DNA of 64,000 bases, from NCBI RefSeq assembly GCF_000799565.1, contig NZ_JUHB01000001.1, positions 434,001 through 498,000 on the forward strand, read 5' to 3'. Origin of the DNA: Cellulophaga sp. Hel_I_12. GTDB taxonomy: Bacteria > Bacteroidota > Bacteroidia > Flavobacteriales > Flavobacteriaceae. The notes under the pieces are model-generated. The model ran no database searches. It worked only from the letters and a program-made list of their open reading frames with translations, and was not told the DNA's origin. The position numbers and the translations under genes were made by a program. Below are positions 34,920-44,652 of this stretch, piece after piece (position 1 is the first letter of the stretch; each line of letters opens with the position of its first letter).

Positions 34920-35652
34920 GTATGCCATTGATATCAATGCAGATCTAGGCGAAGGTGTGGGGAACGAAGGGCAATTAATTCCTTTTTTATCATCCTGTAA
35001 CATCGCGTGCGGAGGTCATGCTGGTGATGAAAAATCAATGCGCAGCACTATTCAGCTAGCGCATCAGCATCAAGTAAAAATTGGCGCACATCCCTCATAC
35101 CCTGACACCAAAAACTTTGGAAGGCTTTCAATGCAAATGACCCCAAAAGCTTTGATTGAAAGTATAAAAAGTCAAATTTCGTATTTTAAATCAGTTTGTG
35201 ATGAAGAAAAAGCAGTGCTACATCATATAAAACCACATGGTGCTTTATATAATGATGTAGCAAAAAATGCAGACTTGGCTAAGATTTTTCTAAAAGCTAT
35301 CTCATCCTTTAAAAAGGAAATAAAACTTTATGTTCCTTATGCTTCTGAGATTGCAAAAGTGGCTTTAAAAGAAGAATTTACCCTTGTTTATGAAGCTTTT
35401 TTAGATCGAAATTACAATGATGATTTAAGTTTAGTTTCGCGTCAGCAGAATAATGCAATACTTGAAAATCCACCTGAAATTTTAGCACAACTTTTAAGCA
35501 TTGTAGAAGACCATCAGCTCAGAACAATCACGGGTAAATTCGTAAAAATAAATGCAGAAACCTTTTGTATTCATGGCGATACTGATGCTGCTCTTGAAAT
35601 TTTAGCGTATCTTCATAGTCATGTTTCAAACCATCAAATTAGTATTAAATAG
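34912..35652 (+). CDS. pxpA: 5-oxoprolinase subunit PxpA (LamB/YcsF family)
   Basis: With PxpB and PxpC it hydrolyses 5-oxo-L-proline to glutamate using ATP, removing a damage product of glutamine/glutathione metabolism. The 246 residues show the LamB/YcsF signature INADLGEGVGNEGQLIPFLS and CNIACGGHAGDEKSM, then VKIGAHPSYPDTKNFGR and HHIKPHGALYN. It overlaps the NRAMP-like gene by 8 bp, and its stop overlaps the pxpB GTG start. The complete set makes the functional call strong. Confidence 0.96.
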   Translation: MYKYAIDINADLGEGVGNEGQLIPFLSSCNIACGGHAGDEKSMRSTIQLAHQHQVKIGAHPSYPDTKNFGRLSMQMTPKALIESIKSQISYFKSVCDEEKAVLHHIKPHGALYNDVAKNADLAKIFLKAISSFKKEIKLYVPYASEIAKVALKEEFTLVYEAFLDRNYNDDLSLVSRQQNNAILENPPEILAQLLSIVEDHQLRTITGKFVKINAETFCIHGDTDAALEILAYLHSHVSNHQISIK

Positions 35653-36389
35653 TGAATAAATATCCCATTTCTATCCGACCCTTTGGTGTTCATGCTGTTT
35701 TAATTGAATGGCCTGAAAAAGTTGAAGAAGCCATTCTCAATGATATCTTATCGTTTATAGCGCATTTAAGACAAAACTGTCTAAAAGAAGGCAATTGGGA
35801 ATTGGTACCAGCATACAACTCACTAACGCTAATTTTGCGATATGATACCATTAATTTTGATACTTTTAAAGCACAACTAGAAATTTGGTATGCTGAAAAA
35901 AAAGCTGGTATTCGTGTTCAAAACTATCTTTGGCGATTTCCTGTTTGTTATGACGATTCCTTCGGAATTGACCTTGAAGAAGTAGCCCAAAAGTTAAACT
36001 TAAGTGTAGCAGCACTTATTGAAAAACATACTACACATGTTTATACGGTTTATGGTATTGGTTTTTTACCAGGTTTTATGTATTTGGGAGGTATACCAAA
36101 AGATTTAGAAATTCCCCGAAGAGCATCACCACGAGCAAAAGTATTAAAAGGGGCTGTAGGCTTGGCAGGAAAACAAACAGGTATTTATCCACAAGAATCG
36201 CCTGGGGGATGGAATATTTTGGGCAATTCATCCGTACCTATTTTTGATCCTAAAAAAGATACCCCATGTTTGGTCAAAGTTGGTGATAAAGTGCAATTCT
36301 ACTCCATTTCAAAAGCGGAGTATGATTTACATAAAATTGAAGCCGAAGTAGGAATTTATCAAATGGAAAAAATTAAAATCGATGCTTAA
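35652..36389 (+). CDS. pxpB: 5-oxoprolinase subunit PxpB (KipI-like)
   Basis: Allophanate-hydrolase subunit 1 fold protein, 245 residues, one of the two paired subunits of the ATP-dependent oxoprolinase. Motifs: YGIGFLPGFMYLGGIP, EIPRRASPRAKVLKGAVGLA and QTGIYPQESPGGWNILG, all standard for the KipI/PxpB family. The start is GTG 35652, overlapping the pxpA stop. It overlaps pxpC by 8 bp. In Bacillus KipI also inhibits kinase KinA, but no such kinase is near here, so the metabolic role is preferred. Confidence 0.95.
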   Translation: MNKYPISIRPFGVHAVLIEWPEKVEEAILNDILSFIAHLRQNCLKEGNWELVPAYNSLTLILRYDTINFDTFKAQLEIWYAEKKAGIRVQNYLWRFPVCYDDSFGIDLEEVAQKLNLSVAALIEKHTTHVYTVYGIGFLPGFMYLGGIPKDLEIPRRASPRAKVLKGAVGLAGKQTGIYPQESPGGWNILGNSSVPIFDPKKDTPCLVKVGDKVQFYSISKAEYDLHKIEAEVGIYQMEKIKIDA

Positions 36390-37221
36390 AGTTTTAAAAT
36401 CGGGTTTTTATACCACAATTCAAGATATTGGCAGGTTTGGGCTGAGGGACAAGGGAGTGCCTATTTCGGGAATTATGGATATAGAAACGGTGTTTAAATT
36501 AAACGCTCTTTTAGAAAACCAAGAAGATGCTGCCGTTTTAGAAATAACCATGACCGGACCAACCTTAGAGTTTGAAGAAGACACCTTTATTACCCTTGGA
36601 GGTGCAGAATTTTCAATGACCTTAAATAATGAACCGATAGAGAATTTTAAAGTGATAAAAATTAAATCGGGTGATATTCTCTCTTACGGACGACTAAAAA
36701 AAGGATTTAGAGGATATTTAGCGATAAAAGGTGGCTTTACCTCAAAAAAGGTATTACAAAGTAGATCGTACTACCCATCGATAAATCCTAAAGGGCTTAT
36801 CAAAGATAGGGCGCTAATACCCTATGAGAAAACAACTGTTTTTAAACCTAAATTATCAGAAATGAAAGTTGATGACCATTTAGACGAAAATATGTTACTC
36901 GTTGGAAAGGGGCCAGAGTTTACCATGCTTTCTGATAAGCAATTAGAGCATCTTTTTTTTAAAGAATTTAGCATCGCAAATGAAAACAACCGAATGGCTT
37001 ATCAGTTGAATGAACCAATACGTGGGCATAAGGTTTCTATGTTAACCTCAGCAACATTACCAGGTACCGTTCAATTTACACCCAATGGAAAACTAATTAT
37101 TTTAATGAAAGACGGACAAACGACAGGCGGTTATCCAAGAATTTTACAACTTACCGATAAAGCCATTTCTGTGCTAGCACAGAAAAAAGCTGGAGACCTT
37201 GTTTTGTTTAAATTGATTTAA
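36382..37221 (+). CDS. pxpC: 5-oxoprolinase subunit PxpC (biotin-dependent carboxyltransferase-like)
   Basis: Third oxoprolinase subunit, 279 residues (KipA/AHS2 family). Visible family stretches are GFYTTIQDIGRFGLRDKGVP at the N-terminus, LEITMTGPTLEFEEDTFITL, GGFTSKKVLQSRSYYP, and the C-terminal DGQTTGGYPRILQL. The protein is slightly short for the family but complete. Its TAA stop overlaps the stop codon of the aldehyde dehydrogenase gene read from the other strand, leaving no room for a terminator between them. Confidence 0.95.
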   Translation: MLKVLKSGFYTTIQDIGRFGLRDKGVPISGIMDIETVFKLNALLENQEDAAVLEITMTGPTLEFEEDTFITLGGAEFSMTLNNEPIENFKVIKIKSGDILSYGRLKKGFRGYLAIKGGFTSKKVLQSRSYYPSINPKGLIKDRALIPYEKTTVFKPKLSEMKVDDHLDENMLLVGKGPEFTMLSDKQLEHLFFKEFSIANENNRMAYQLNEPIRGHKVSMLTSATLPGTVQFTPNGKLIILMKDGQTTGGYPRILQLTDKAISVLAQKKAGDLVLFKLI

Positions 37222-38585
37222 AACAGATTCTTAATCATTTTTGCATATTTTAAGGGCAAGGTATATGGTGGGTAACGTAGCGGAATATCTAACCAAGTTC
37301 CTTTTTTAACAATAGCTTTCGAATGGGAAAATAAGTCGAACGAAGTTCTTCCATGATAAGCACCTATTCCACTAGGTCCAACGCCACCAAAGGGCAACTT
37401 TTTATTCGTAATCTGTATGATGGTATCATTTATAGCACCACCACCAAAACTGTATTTTTTTAGTAATTTATTTTGGAAATCTTTGTTATTGCTAAAGATA
37501 TACGTAGCTAGAGGTTTACCGTAATTCGAAATATAACTATGAATGTCTTCTTCATTTTCATAACTAAGAATGGGAAGAATAGGACCAAAAATTTCACCTT
37601 TCATTAATGGGCTATCTCGTTTAGGTTCATCAACAAGTGTAGGTGCCAAATAATTATCAGCATCATTCCTTTCCCCTCCAAATAAAATGCTTTCCCCTGC
37701 TAACATGTCCACTAATCCCTGGTAATGATTTTTACTAACCGTTCTGGCATAATCTGAAGATGCTTCAATTTGTTCACCATAAAATTGAGTGATCGCTTTT
37801 TTCAAGGCTTCAATGAGTTCACTTTTTACCGATGTATGTACCAAAATATAATCGGTGGCGATACACGTTTGACCGGCATTTAAAAACTTACCCCAAACAA
37901 TACGTTTTGCAGCCACATCGATGGCAGCTGTGCCATCTACAATAGTCGGATTTTTACCTCCAAGCTCTAAGGTTACTGGCGTTAAATGTTTTGCAGCACT
38001 TTCATATACAATTTGGCCCACCCGTGTGCTTCCTGTAAAGAAAATATAATCCCATTTCTGAGCTAATAATTCTTGTGAGGTTTCAACACCACCTTCAACA
38101 ACGCTTACATAATCTTTTGGAAAAACCTTTGTAATAATTTCTGCCACAATTCTAGAGGTATTTGGGGTAATTTCAGAAGGCTTAATCACGGCTGTATTTC
38201 CTGCTGCAATAGCTCCAATTAAAGGGGCGATGGCTAATTGAAATGGATAATTCCAAGGTGCTATAATTAAAACGTTGCCGTAAGGTTCCTTATAGATGTA
38301 ATCGGATGAGGGCCAGTTTAATAAAGTACCAGATATTCTTTTTGGTTTAGCCCAAGTATGAAGTTTACGAATAGCGCTTTTTAATTCGGCCATCACAAAC
38401 TGAGTCTCTGCAGCTAATGTTTCAAATCTAGGCTTTTTAAAGTCAGCATATAAGGCGTCACAAATAGCATCTTCTTGAAGTTCTATTTCTTTTAATAGTT
38501 TTTTTAGATATGCTTTTCGGAAGGGAATTTCCTTCGTTTGCTGTGTTTCGAAAAAAGTGCTGTGCTGTTGTAATAATTGCTTCAT
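37218..38585 (-). CDS. Aldehyde dehydrogenase family protein
   Basis: NAD(P)-dependent aldehyde oxidation, 455 residues, in the short class-3-like group (similar to AlkH/YwdH and animal ALDH3). Motifs: VLIIAPWNYPFQLAIAPLIG, TPVTLELGGKNPTIVD (general base Glu), LNAGQTCIATDYILV (catalytic Cys), and EIFGPILPIL. The C-terminal region has a hydrophobic/basic tail (LKYAKMIKNLF) that may touch membranes, as in ALDH3. Convergent with pxpC. Natural substrate likely medium- or long-chain aldehydes, by family only. Confidence 0.93.
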   Translation of the reverse strand: MKQLLQQHSTFFETQQTKEIPFRKAYLKKLLKEIELQEDAICDALYADFKKPRFETLAAETQFVMAELKSAIRKLHTWAKPKRISGTLLNWPSSDYIYKEPYGNVLIIAPWNYPFQLAIAPLIGAIAAGNTAVIKPSEITPNTSRIVAEIITKVFPKDYVSVVEGGVETSQELLAQKWDYIFFTGSTRVGQIVYESAAKHLTPVTLELGGKNPTIVDGTAAIDVAAKRIVWGKFLNAGQTCIATDYILVHTSVKSELIEALKKAITQFYGEQIEASSDYARTVSKNHYQGLVDMLAGESILFGGERNDADNYLAPTLVDEPKRDSPLMKGEIFGPILPILSYENEEDIHSYISNYGKPLATYIFSNNKDFQNKLLKKYSFGGGAINDTIIQITNKKLPFGGVGPSGIGAYHGRTSFDLFSHSKAIVKKGTWLDIPLRYPPYTLPLKYAKMIKNLF

Positions 38586-38947
38586 CCTTCAAAAATAATT
38601 AAAAATGCATACATTTTTTGCCTTCATAAAGATATTCTATAGCTTCAAAAAACGACTAGAAAATTCAATTTTTATAAATACAATCGTCAGTAAGGTCTCT
38701 ATACACAGATAATACAACTTTTTTTATGTTGTTTAAGTGCTTCATCGGGCTTAAACAAATGTTTAAAAGTATTGAATGTGGTACAAATGATGTATTTATA
38801 TCGCTGAATTACAACTAGTTATGTCATTTTAATTAAAATTGGATTTGGACTAGTACCTTTTGTTAAAAAATTAGTGACTTATAAACAATTACCTTTGAAA
38901 GTATAGAGAATAGTGAAGAGAACACGAATATAGAAGCATATAATTGA
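38586..38947. other. Gene-free leader/promoter region of the ilv operon
   Basis: A 362-bp AT-rich divergent spacer. It contains a -7-like box (38890-38897) but no long hairpin, no T-box or riboswitch-like architecture, and no leader peptide rich in Ile, Val or Leu that I can find. Regulation of ilvD by a DNA-binding protein would fit, but no operator is evident. Confidence 0.5.
38890..38897 (+). promoter_or_regulatory. Candidate -7 box for the ilvDBNC operon
   Basis: TACCTTTG matches TAnnTTTG exactly and would place the transcript start about 45 bases before the ilvD ATG. A TTTTG lies upstream at 38858-38862 but its spacing (27 bp) is longer than usual for a -33 element. Confidence 0.4.
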
Positions 38948-40624
38948 ATGGAATTAAATAAATATAGTAAAACCGTTACTCAAGACCCTACACAACCAGC
39001 AGCAAAAGCAATGTTATATGGTATTGGTTTTAAGGATGAAGATTTTGAAAAACCAATAATTGGCGTAGCTAGTACTGGCTACGAAGGGAATCCTTGTAAT
39101 ATGCATTTGAATGATTTAGCGAAGCTTGTAAAGCAAGGAATAAACGCTGAAGCTTCGGTAGGTTTAATTTTTAATACCATCGGGGTTAGTGATGGCATCT
39201 CTATGGGTACTCCTGGAATGCGTTATTCTTTACCCTCCAGAGATATTATTGCCGATTCCATGGAAACAGTGGTACAAGCCATGAGTTATGATGGTTTGGT
39301 AACCGTAGTGGGCTGTGATAAAAATATGCCGGGTGCCCTTATGGCTATGATACGCTTAAACAGACCTTCTATTTTAGTGTATGGTGGTACTATTGCTTCG
39401 GGTTGTCATAACGACAAAAAATTAGATGTGGTGTCTGCCTTTGAGGCTTGGGGCGAAAAAGTAGCGGGAACGATGAAAGAGGATGAGTTTCAATGCATCA
39501 TTAAAAAATCAATTCCAGGTGCTGGTGCTTGTGGCGGAATGTATACCGCAAATACAATGGCATCGGCTATTGAGGCCCTCGGTATGGCTTTGCCTTATAA
39601 CTCTTCGAACCCTGCCATTAGTAAAAACAAAGAGGCAGAATGTATTAAGGCAGGGAAAATGATGTTTTATTTATTAGAAAAGGATATTAAACCTTTAGAT
39701 ATTATCACTCGAAAATCCATAGAAAATGCGGTTCGCCTCATAACCATTATGGGTGGATCTACCAATGCGGTACTACATTTCTTGGCCATTGCTAGGGCAG
39801 CAGCTATTGATTTTAGTTTACAAGATTTTCAACACATTAGCGATACCACACCGTTCATTGCAGATTTAAAACCAAGCGGAAAATACTTAATGGAAGACGT
39901 TCACCGAATTGGTGGAATCCCAGCGGTATTAAAATATTTATTAAAAAACGGACTACTACATGGCGATTGTTTAACCGTTACAGGTAAAACCTTAGCAGAA
40001 AACTTAGCCGATGTGCCTGATTTAGAGCCAGGGCAAGAGGTAATTAGGCCTTTAGATAATCCAATAAAAGCTACAGGGCATTTGAGAATGTTGTATGGAA
40101 ACCTAGCAGAAAACGGTTCTGTGGCTAAAATAACAGGTAAAGAAGGTTTAAGATTTCAAGGAACTGCAAAAGTATTTAATAGCGAGTATGATGCTAATGA
40201 TGGCATTCGAGACGGACAGGTAAAAAAAGGGGATGTAGTGGTTATCCGTTACGAAGGTCCAAAAGGCGGTCCCGGAATGCCAGAAATGCTAAAGCCAACA
40301 GCTGCAATTATGGGTGCTGGTGTAGGCAAAGAAGTTGCGCTAATCACGGATGGTCGTTTTTCGGGTGGAACTCATGGTTTTGTGGTAGGACATATTTCTC
40401 CAGAAGCTCAGGAAGGTGGCACCATAGCACTTATTAATGATGGTGATATAATTACAATTGATGCCGAAACAAATTCCATTACTCTTGAAGTTTCTACAGA
40501 AGAATTGTCGCAACGAAAAGCCTTATGGATTCAGCCTGAATTAAAGTTTAAAAAAGGGGTGTTGTATAAATACGCACGTTCCGTTTCGTCTGCATCCCAA
40601 GGATGTGTTACGGATGAATTTTAA
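38948..40624 (+). CDS. ilvD: Dihydroxy-acid dehydratase
   Basis: Dehydrates 2,3-dihydroxy-isovalerate/-methylvalerate to the 2-oxo acids in valine and isoleucine synthesis. The 558 residues are full length. Conserved features: [19 protein letters not shown] and [20 protein letters not shown] (cluster and Mg-binding Cys-Asp-Lys), [20 protein letters not shown] (third cluster Cys), and [20 protein letters not shown]. These support a [2Fe-2S] or [4Fe-4S] enzyme; the type cannot be decided here. First gene of the ilvDBNC-gapN run, 47 bp before the ilvB ATG. Confidence 0.97.
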   Translation: MELNKYSKTVTQDPTQPAAKAMLYGIGFKDEDFEKPIIGVASTGYEGNPCNMHLNDLAKLVKQGINAEASVGLIFNTIGVSDGISMGTPGMRYSLPSRDIIADSMETVVQAMSYDGLVTVVGCDKNMPGALMAMIRLNRPSILVYGGTIASGCHNDKKLDVVSAFEAWGEKVAGTMKEDEFQCIIKKSIPGAGACGGMYTANTMASAIEALGMALPYNSSNPAISKNKEAECIKAGKMMFYLLEKDIKPLDIITRKSIENAVRLITIMGGSTNAVLHFLAIARAAAIDFSLQDFQHISDTTPFIADLKPSGKYLMEDVHRIGGIPAVLKYLLKNGLLHGDCLTVTGKTLAENLADVPDLEPGQEVIRPLDNPIKATGHLRMLYGNLAENGSVAKITGKEGLRFQGTAKVFNSEYDANDGIRDGQVKKGDVVVIRYEGPKGGPGMPEMLKPTAAIMGAGVGKEVALITDGRFSGGTHGFVVGHISPEAQEGGTIALINDGDIITIDAETNSITLEVSTEELSQRKALWIQPELKFKKGVLYKYARSVSSASQGCVTDEF

Positions 40625-40671
40625 AATTATTTTTCATTTCCGTGAAGACGGACATCTTTATTCGAGATACT

Positions 40672-42411
40672 ATGAGTACACAGATTATAAAAGAAAAAAA
40701 GACAGAAACGGCCTCAAAAACTACGATAAAAATATCGGGTGCTGAGGCCATAATTCATTGCTTATTAGCGGAAGGTGTTGACTTAATATACGGGTATCCC
40801 GGTGGTGCTATCATGCCGGTTTATGATGAATTGTATAAATTTCAAGATAAGCTTACGCATATCTTAACACGTCATGAACAAGGGGCAACGCATGCAGCAC
40901 AAGGTTATGCGCGTGTTTCTGGTCGTGTAGGGGTAGCCATAGCCACTTCAGGTCCTGGCGCTACAAACTTAGTTACTGGATTGGCGGATGCCCAAATCGA
41001 TTCTACACCTATGGTCTGTATTACCGGCCAGGTTGGGAGTCATTTATTGGGTTCTGATGCTTTCCAAGAAACTGATATTGTGGGCATATCCACTCCCGTG
41101 ACCAAGTGGAACTATCAAATAACCAAAGCTTCCGAAATTCCAGCCATTATGGCGAAGGCCTTTTATATCGCTAAATCGGGTCGTCCTGGTCCTGTTTTAA
41201 TTGATATCACCAAAGACGCTCAGTTTGATACGTTTGAATTTTCTTATGAAAAATGTAAAGGCGTTCGCAGTTATAATCCAGTTCCAAAACCAGACCTTAC
41301 TAAAATTAGCCAAGCTGCTCAATGGATTAATGAAGCTAAAAAACCTTTTATCGTTTATGGTCAAGGAGTTATTTTAGGGCAAGCTGAAAATGAACTAAAA
41401 GAATTAGTTGAAAAAGCAGGAATTCCTGCCGCTTGGACTATTTTAGGCTTATCGGCCATGGATACTGATCATTCGCTAAATGTAGGTATGGTAGGGATGC
41501 ATGGAAATTACGGACCCAATGTGTTAACCAATGAATGTGATTTATTGATTGCTATCGGAATGCGTTTTGATGACCGTGTTACAGGAAATTTAGCGACCTA
41601 TGCAAAACAAGCAAAGGTGATTCATTTTGAAATAGACCCGGCAGAAGTCAATAAAAATGTAAAAGCAGATGTGGCGATTTTAGGGAACGCCAAAGAAACA
41701 TTGCAGTTATTGCTACCTAAAATAAAAGAGAATACGCACGAGGCATGGCATAGCGAATTCAAGAAAAAATACGAGATCGAATTTAACGAAGTCATAGATA
41801 AGGAAATAAACCCTACAAAAGATGGCTTAACCATGGCAGAAGTCATTAAAGAGATTAACATCGCTTCAAATAACAATGCCATTATTGTAACCGATGTGGG
41901 GCAACACCAAATGGTGGCCTGTCGGTATGCAAAATTCAATCAAACCAAGAGTAATGTTACTTCTGGCGGATTAGGAACTATGGGTTTTGCTTTACCTGCC
42001 GCTATTGGTGCTAAAATGGGCGCCGAAGATCGTGAAGTAGTAGCGATTATCGGCGACGGTGGCTACCAAATGACCATTCAAGAATTAGGGGTCATATTTC
42101 AACATCAAGTAGCCGTAAAAATAGTAGTATTAAATAATGATCATTTGGGCATGGTGCGTCAATGGCAGGAGTTGTTTTTTGAACGCAGGTATGCGTCTAC
42201 AGTAATGGTAAATCCTGACTTTGTGAAAATTGCAGAAGGCTATCATATTGAAGCAAAACGAGTAAGTGATCGCAAAGATTTAAAATCCACGGTTCAGGCC
42301 ATGATGGCCTCAAATAAGCCCTATTTCTTAGAGGTAAAAGTAGAAAAAGAAGATAATGTTTTTCCGATGATTCCCACAGGGGCCTCAGTTTCTGATATTA
42401 GATTAAAATAA
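40672..42411 (+). CDS. ilvB: Acetolactate synthase large (catalytic) subunit
   Basis: ThDP-dependent condensation of two pyruvates, or pyruvate and 2-oxobutyrate, for branched-chain amino acids. I start at ATG 40672 (MSTQIIKEKKTETASK), giving 579 residues; a GTG at 40642 would add ten unlikely ones. Motifs: GYPGGAIMPVYDELY, catalytic Glu in ILTRHEQGATHAAQGYARVS, GSDAFQETDIVGIS, and the ThDP/Mg site GDGGYQMTIQELG with NNDHLGMVRQWQ. Regulated in most bacteria by valine through IlvN, which follows 43 bp downstream. Confidence 0.97.
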   Translation: MSTQIIKEKKTETASKTTIKISGAEAIIHCLLAEGVDLIYGYPGGAIMPVYDELYKFQDKLTHILTRHEQGATHAAQGYARVSGRVGVAIATSGPGATNLVTGLADAQIDSTPMVCITGQVGSHLLGSDAFQETDIVGISTPVTKWNYQITKASEIPAIMAKAFYIAKSGRPGPVLIDITKDAQFDTFEFSYEKCKGVRSYNPVPKPDLTKISQAAQWINEAKKPFIVYGQGVILGQAENELKELVEKAGIPAAWTILGLSAMDTDHSLNVGMVGMHGNYGPNVLTNECDLLIAIGMRFDDRVTGNLATYAKQAKVIHFEIDPAEVNKNVKADVAILGNAKETLQLLLPKIKENTHEAWHSEFKKKYEIEFNEVIDKEINPTKDGLTMAEVIKEINIASNNNAIIVTDVGQHQMVACRYAKFNQTKSNVTSGGLGTMGFALPAAIGAKMGAEDREVVAIIGDGGYQMTIQELGVIFQHQVAVKIVVLNNDHLGMVRQWQELFFERRYASTVMVNPDFVKIAEGYHIEAKRVSDRKDLKSTVQAMMASNKPYFLEVKVEKEDNVFPMIPTGASVSDIRLK

Positions 42412-42454
42412 TGCAGTACCTCATTAATGCTTAACACTTGAAGTAGATAACGCA

Positions 42455-42979
42455 ATGGAGAAAAAGTGGTTTACGATATCAATATATTCTGAGAATAATG
42501 TTGGTTTATTAAATAGAATTTCGGGTATTTTTCTAAAAAGACATATCAATATAGAGAGCCTTAATGTTTCAAAATCTGAAATCCAAGATGTTTCTAAATT
42601 TACGGTAGTTGTTTTTATGGAAGAAGAATTAGCTCGTAAAGTGGTGGGTCAAATTGAAAAACAAATTGAAGTGATAAAAGCCTATTATCACGAAGATGAT
42701 GACACTATTTATCAAGAATCTGTGTTATTCAAAATAGCGTCAAACCTTTTGTTTGATGAACGTCAGATTCAAAATATCATCAAGGATAGTAACGCAACCA
42801 TTGTTACCGTTTCTAGAGATTTCTTTGTTTTAGCAAAAACAGGTAGAAAACATGAAATAGACGAAATGTACCAACAATTAGCACCCTTCGGCATCATGCA
42901 ATTTGTGCGTTCTGGCCGAATAGCAGTCACCAAGGCAGAAATGCCGATATCATCAATTCTAGCAGCATTTAAAAAATAA
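42455..42979 (+). CDS. ilvN: Acetolactate synthase small (regulatory) subunit
   Basis: A 174-residue subunit that activates IlvB and confers feedback inhibition. The N-terminal ACT domain starts FTISIYSENNVGLLNRISGI and continues RHINIESLNVSKSEIQDVSK, matching valine-binding ACT domains. The C-terminal ALS_ss domain (NATIVTVSRDFFVLAKTGRK, MYQQLAPFGIMQFVRSGRIA) is complete. It sits between ilvB and ilvC. Confidence 0.96.
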   Translation: MEKKWFTISIYSENNVGLLNRISGIFLKRHINIESLNVSKSEIQDVSKFTVVVFMEEELARKVVGQIEKQIEVIKAYYHEDDDTIYQESVLFKIASNLLFDERQIQNIIKDSNATIVTVSRDFFVLAKTGRKHEIDEMYQQLAPFGIMQFVRSGRIAVTKAEMPISSILAAFKK

Positions 42980-43014
42980 ATACAAATCAATTTTAAAATA
43001 AACGAGTTTATACC

Positions 43015-44490
43015 ATGGCAAATTATTTCAATACTCTTTCCTTACGAGAAAAATTAACCCAATTAGGACAATGTAGGTTCATGTCTACCCATGAATTTAC
43101 CGATGGTGTAGCGGCTTTAAAAGGTAAAAAAATTGTGATTGTAGGTTGTGGAGCGCAAGGCCTAAATCAAGGTTTAAATATGCGTGATTCTGGATTAGAT
43201 ATTGCTTACACGCTACGTGAAGCCGCCATAAAAGAACAACGACAATCTTATAAAAATGCCAAAGAAAATGGCTTTACCGTGGATAGCTACGAGGCCCTAA
43301 TTCCAAGTGCAGACCTAGTGATTAATTTAACACCAGATAAGCAACACACTAGTGTTGTAAAAGCCATAATGCCTTTGATGAAAAAGGGAGCCACCTTGTC
43401 CTATTCACATGGGTTTAATATTGTGGAAGAGGGTACACAAATCCGTAAAGATTTAACCGTTATTATGGTGGCGCCAAAATGCCCAGGTTCAGAAGTTAGG
43501 GAAGAATATAAGAGAGGTTTTGGCGTACCTACCTTAATTGCAGTCCACCCTGATAATGATCCTCAAAATAAAGGATTTGAACAAGCCAAAGCCTATGCTG
43601 TCGCTACAGGTGGTGATAAAGCAGGAGTATTAGAGTCATCATTCGTTGCTGAGGTAAAGTCTGATTTAATGGGTGAACAAACCATTCTTTGTGGTTTGCT
43701 ACAAACAGGCTCAATTCTTTGTTTTAATAAAATGATAGCGAAAGGTATCGATGCAGGATATGCCTCAAAATTAATACAATACGGCTGGGAAACCGTTACT
43801 GAAGGTTTAAAATATGGGGGCATAACCCATATGATGGATCGGTTGTCAAATCCTGCTAAAATAAAAGCATTTGAATTATCAGAAGAATTAAAAGACATTA
43901 TGAGACCCCTTTTTCAAAAGCATATGGATGATATTATCGAAGGAGAGTTTTCAAAAACCATGATGGAAGATTGGGCGAATGAGGATAAAAACTTATTAAC
44001 TTGGAGAGCAGCAACAGGGGAAACTGCTTTTGAAAAAACGCCAGCCGGGAATGATAAAATTTCTGAACAAGAATATTATGATCATGGAGTTTTAATGGTA
44101 GCCATGGTTAGGGCAGGTGTAGAATTAGCTTTTGAAGCTATGACCGAATCTGGTATTGTTGCAGAATCTGCTTATTATGAATCTTTACATGAAACTCCCT
44201 TAATTGCTAATACCATTGCCCGAAAAAAATTATTCGAAATGAATCGCGTAATTTCAGATACGGCAGAGTACGGTTGTTATTTGTTTGACCATGCCTGCAA
44301 ACCATTACTAAGCGATTTTATGAAAAAAATAGATACGGATGTGATTGGTAAAAAATTCGGTGAAGGCAAAGGCAACGGAATTGATAATGCCAAATTAATA
44401 CATGTCAACAAAGCATTAAGATCGCATCCTGTTGAAATTGTTGGTGCACGATTAAGAGCCTCTATGACGGCGATGAAACCAATAGTATAA
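43015..44490 (+). CDS. ilvC: Ketol-acid reductoisomerase (class II, long form)
   Basis: NADPH- and Mg-dependent isomeroreductase of valine and isoleucine synthesis. The 491 residues match the long class II enzyme of E. coli with two knotted C-terminal domains, rather than the ~330-residue class I form. The NADPH loop is [20 protein letters not shown]. The metal-binding region is [20 protein letters not shown], and the duplicated domain ends with [20 protein letters not shown] and later [19 protein letters not shown]. It lies 35 bp after ilvN. Confidence 0.97.
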   Translation: MANYFNTLSLREKLTQLGQCRFMSTHEFTDGVAALKGKKIVIVGCGAQGLNQGLNMRDSGLDIAYTLREAAIKEQRQSYKNAKENGFTVDSYEALIPSADLVINLTPDKQHTSVVKAIMPLMKKGATLSYSHGFNIVEEGTQIRKDLTVIMVAPKCPGSEVREEYKRGFGVPTLIAVHPDNDPQNKGFEQAKAYAVATGGDKAGVLESSFVAEVKSDLMGEQTILCGLLQTGSILCFNKMIAKGIDAGYASKLIQYGWETVTEGLKYGGITHMMDRLSNPAKIKAFELSEELKDIMRPLFQKHMDDIIEGEFSKTMMEDWANEDKNLLTWRAATGETAFEKTPAGNDKISEQEYYDHGVLMVAMVRAGVELAFEAMTESGIVAESAYYESLHETPLIANTIARKKLFEMNRVISDTAEYGCYLFDHACKPLLSDFMKKIDTDVIGKKFGEGKGNGIDNAKLIHVNKALRSHPVEIVGARLRASMTAMKPIV

Positions 44491-44652
44491 GCAGGCATTA
44501 GTTATAAATCGAGCAGAAATTTTAGTGCAAAAAATACATAACTGGGCAGCAATATTTTCAAGAAAATTGATGCTAGTTGTTTTTTGTGTTTTACACACAG
44601 CATAAAGTAACTGTTGGGAAAAAAGATTTATTTGAGTACCTTGTTTAAAAAA

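Noticed and set aside
38726..38818. Possible leader peptide upstream of ilvD (30 codons)
   Set aside because: No run of Ile, Val or Leu codons and no attenuator hairpin follows; chance frame in AT-rich DNA.
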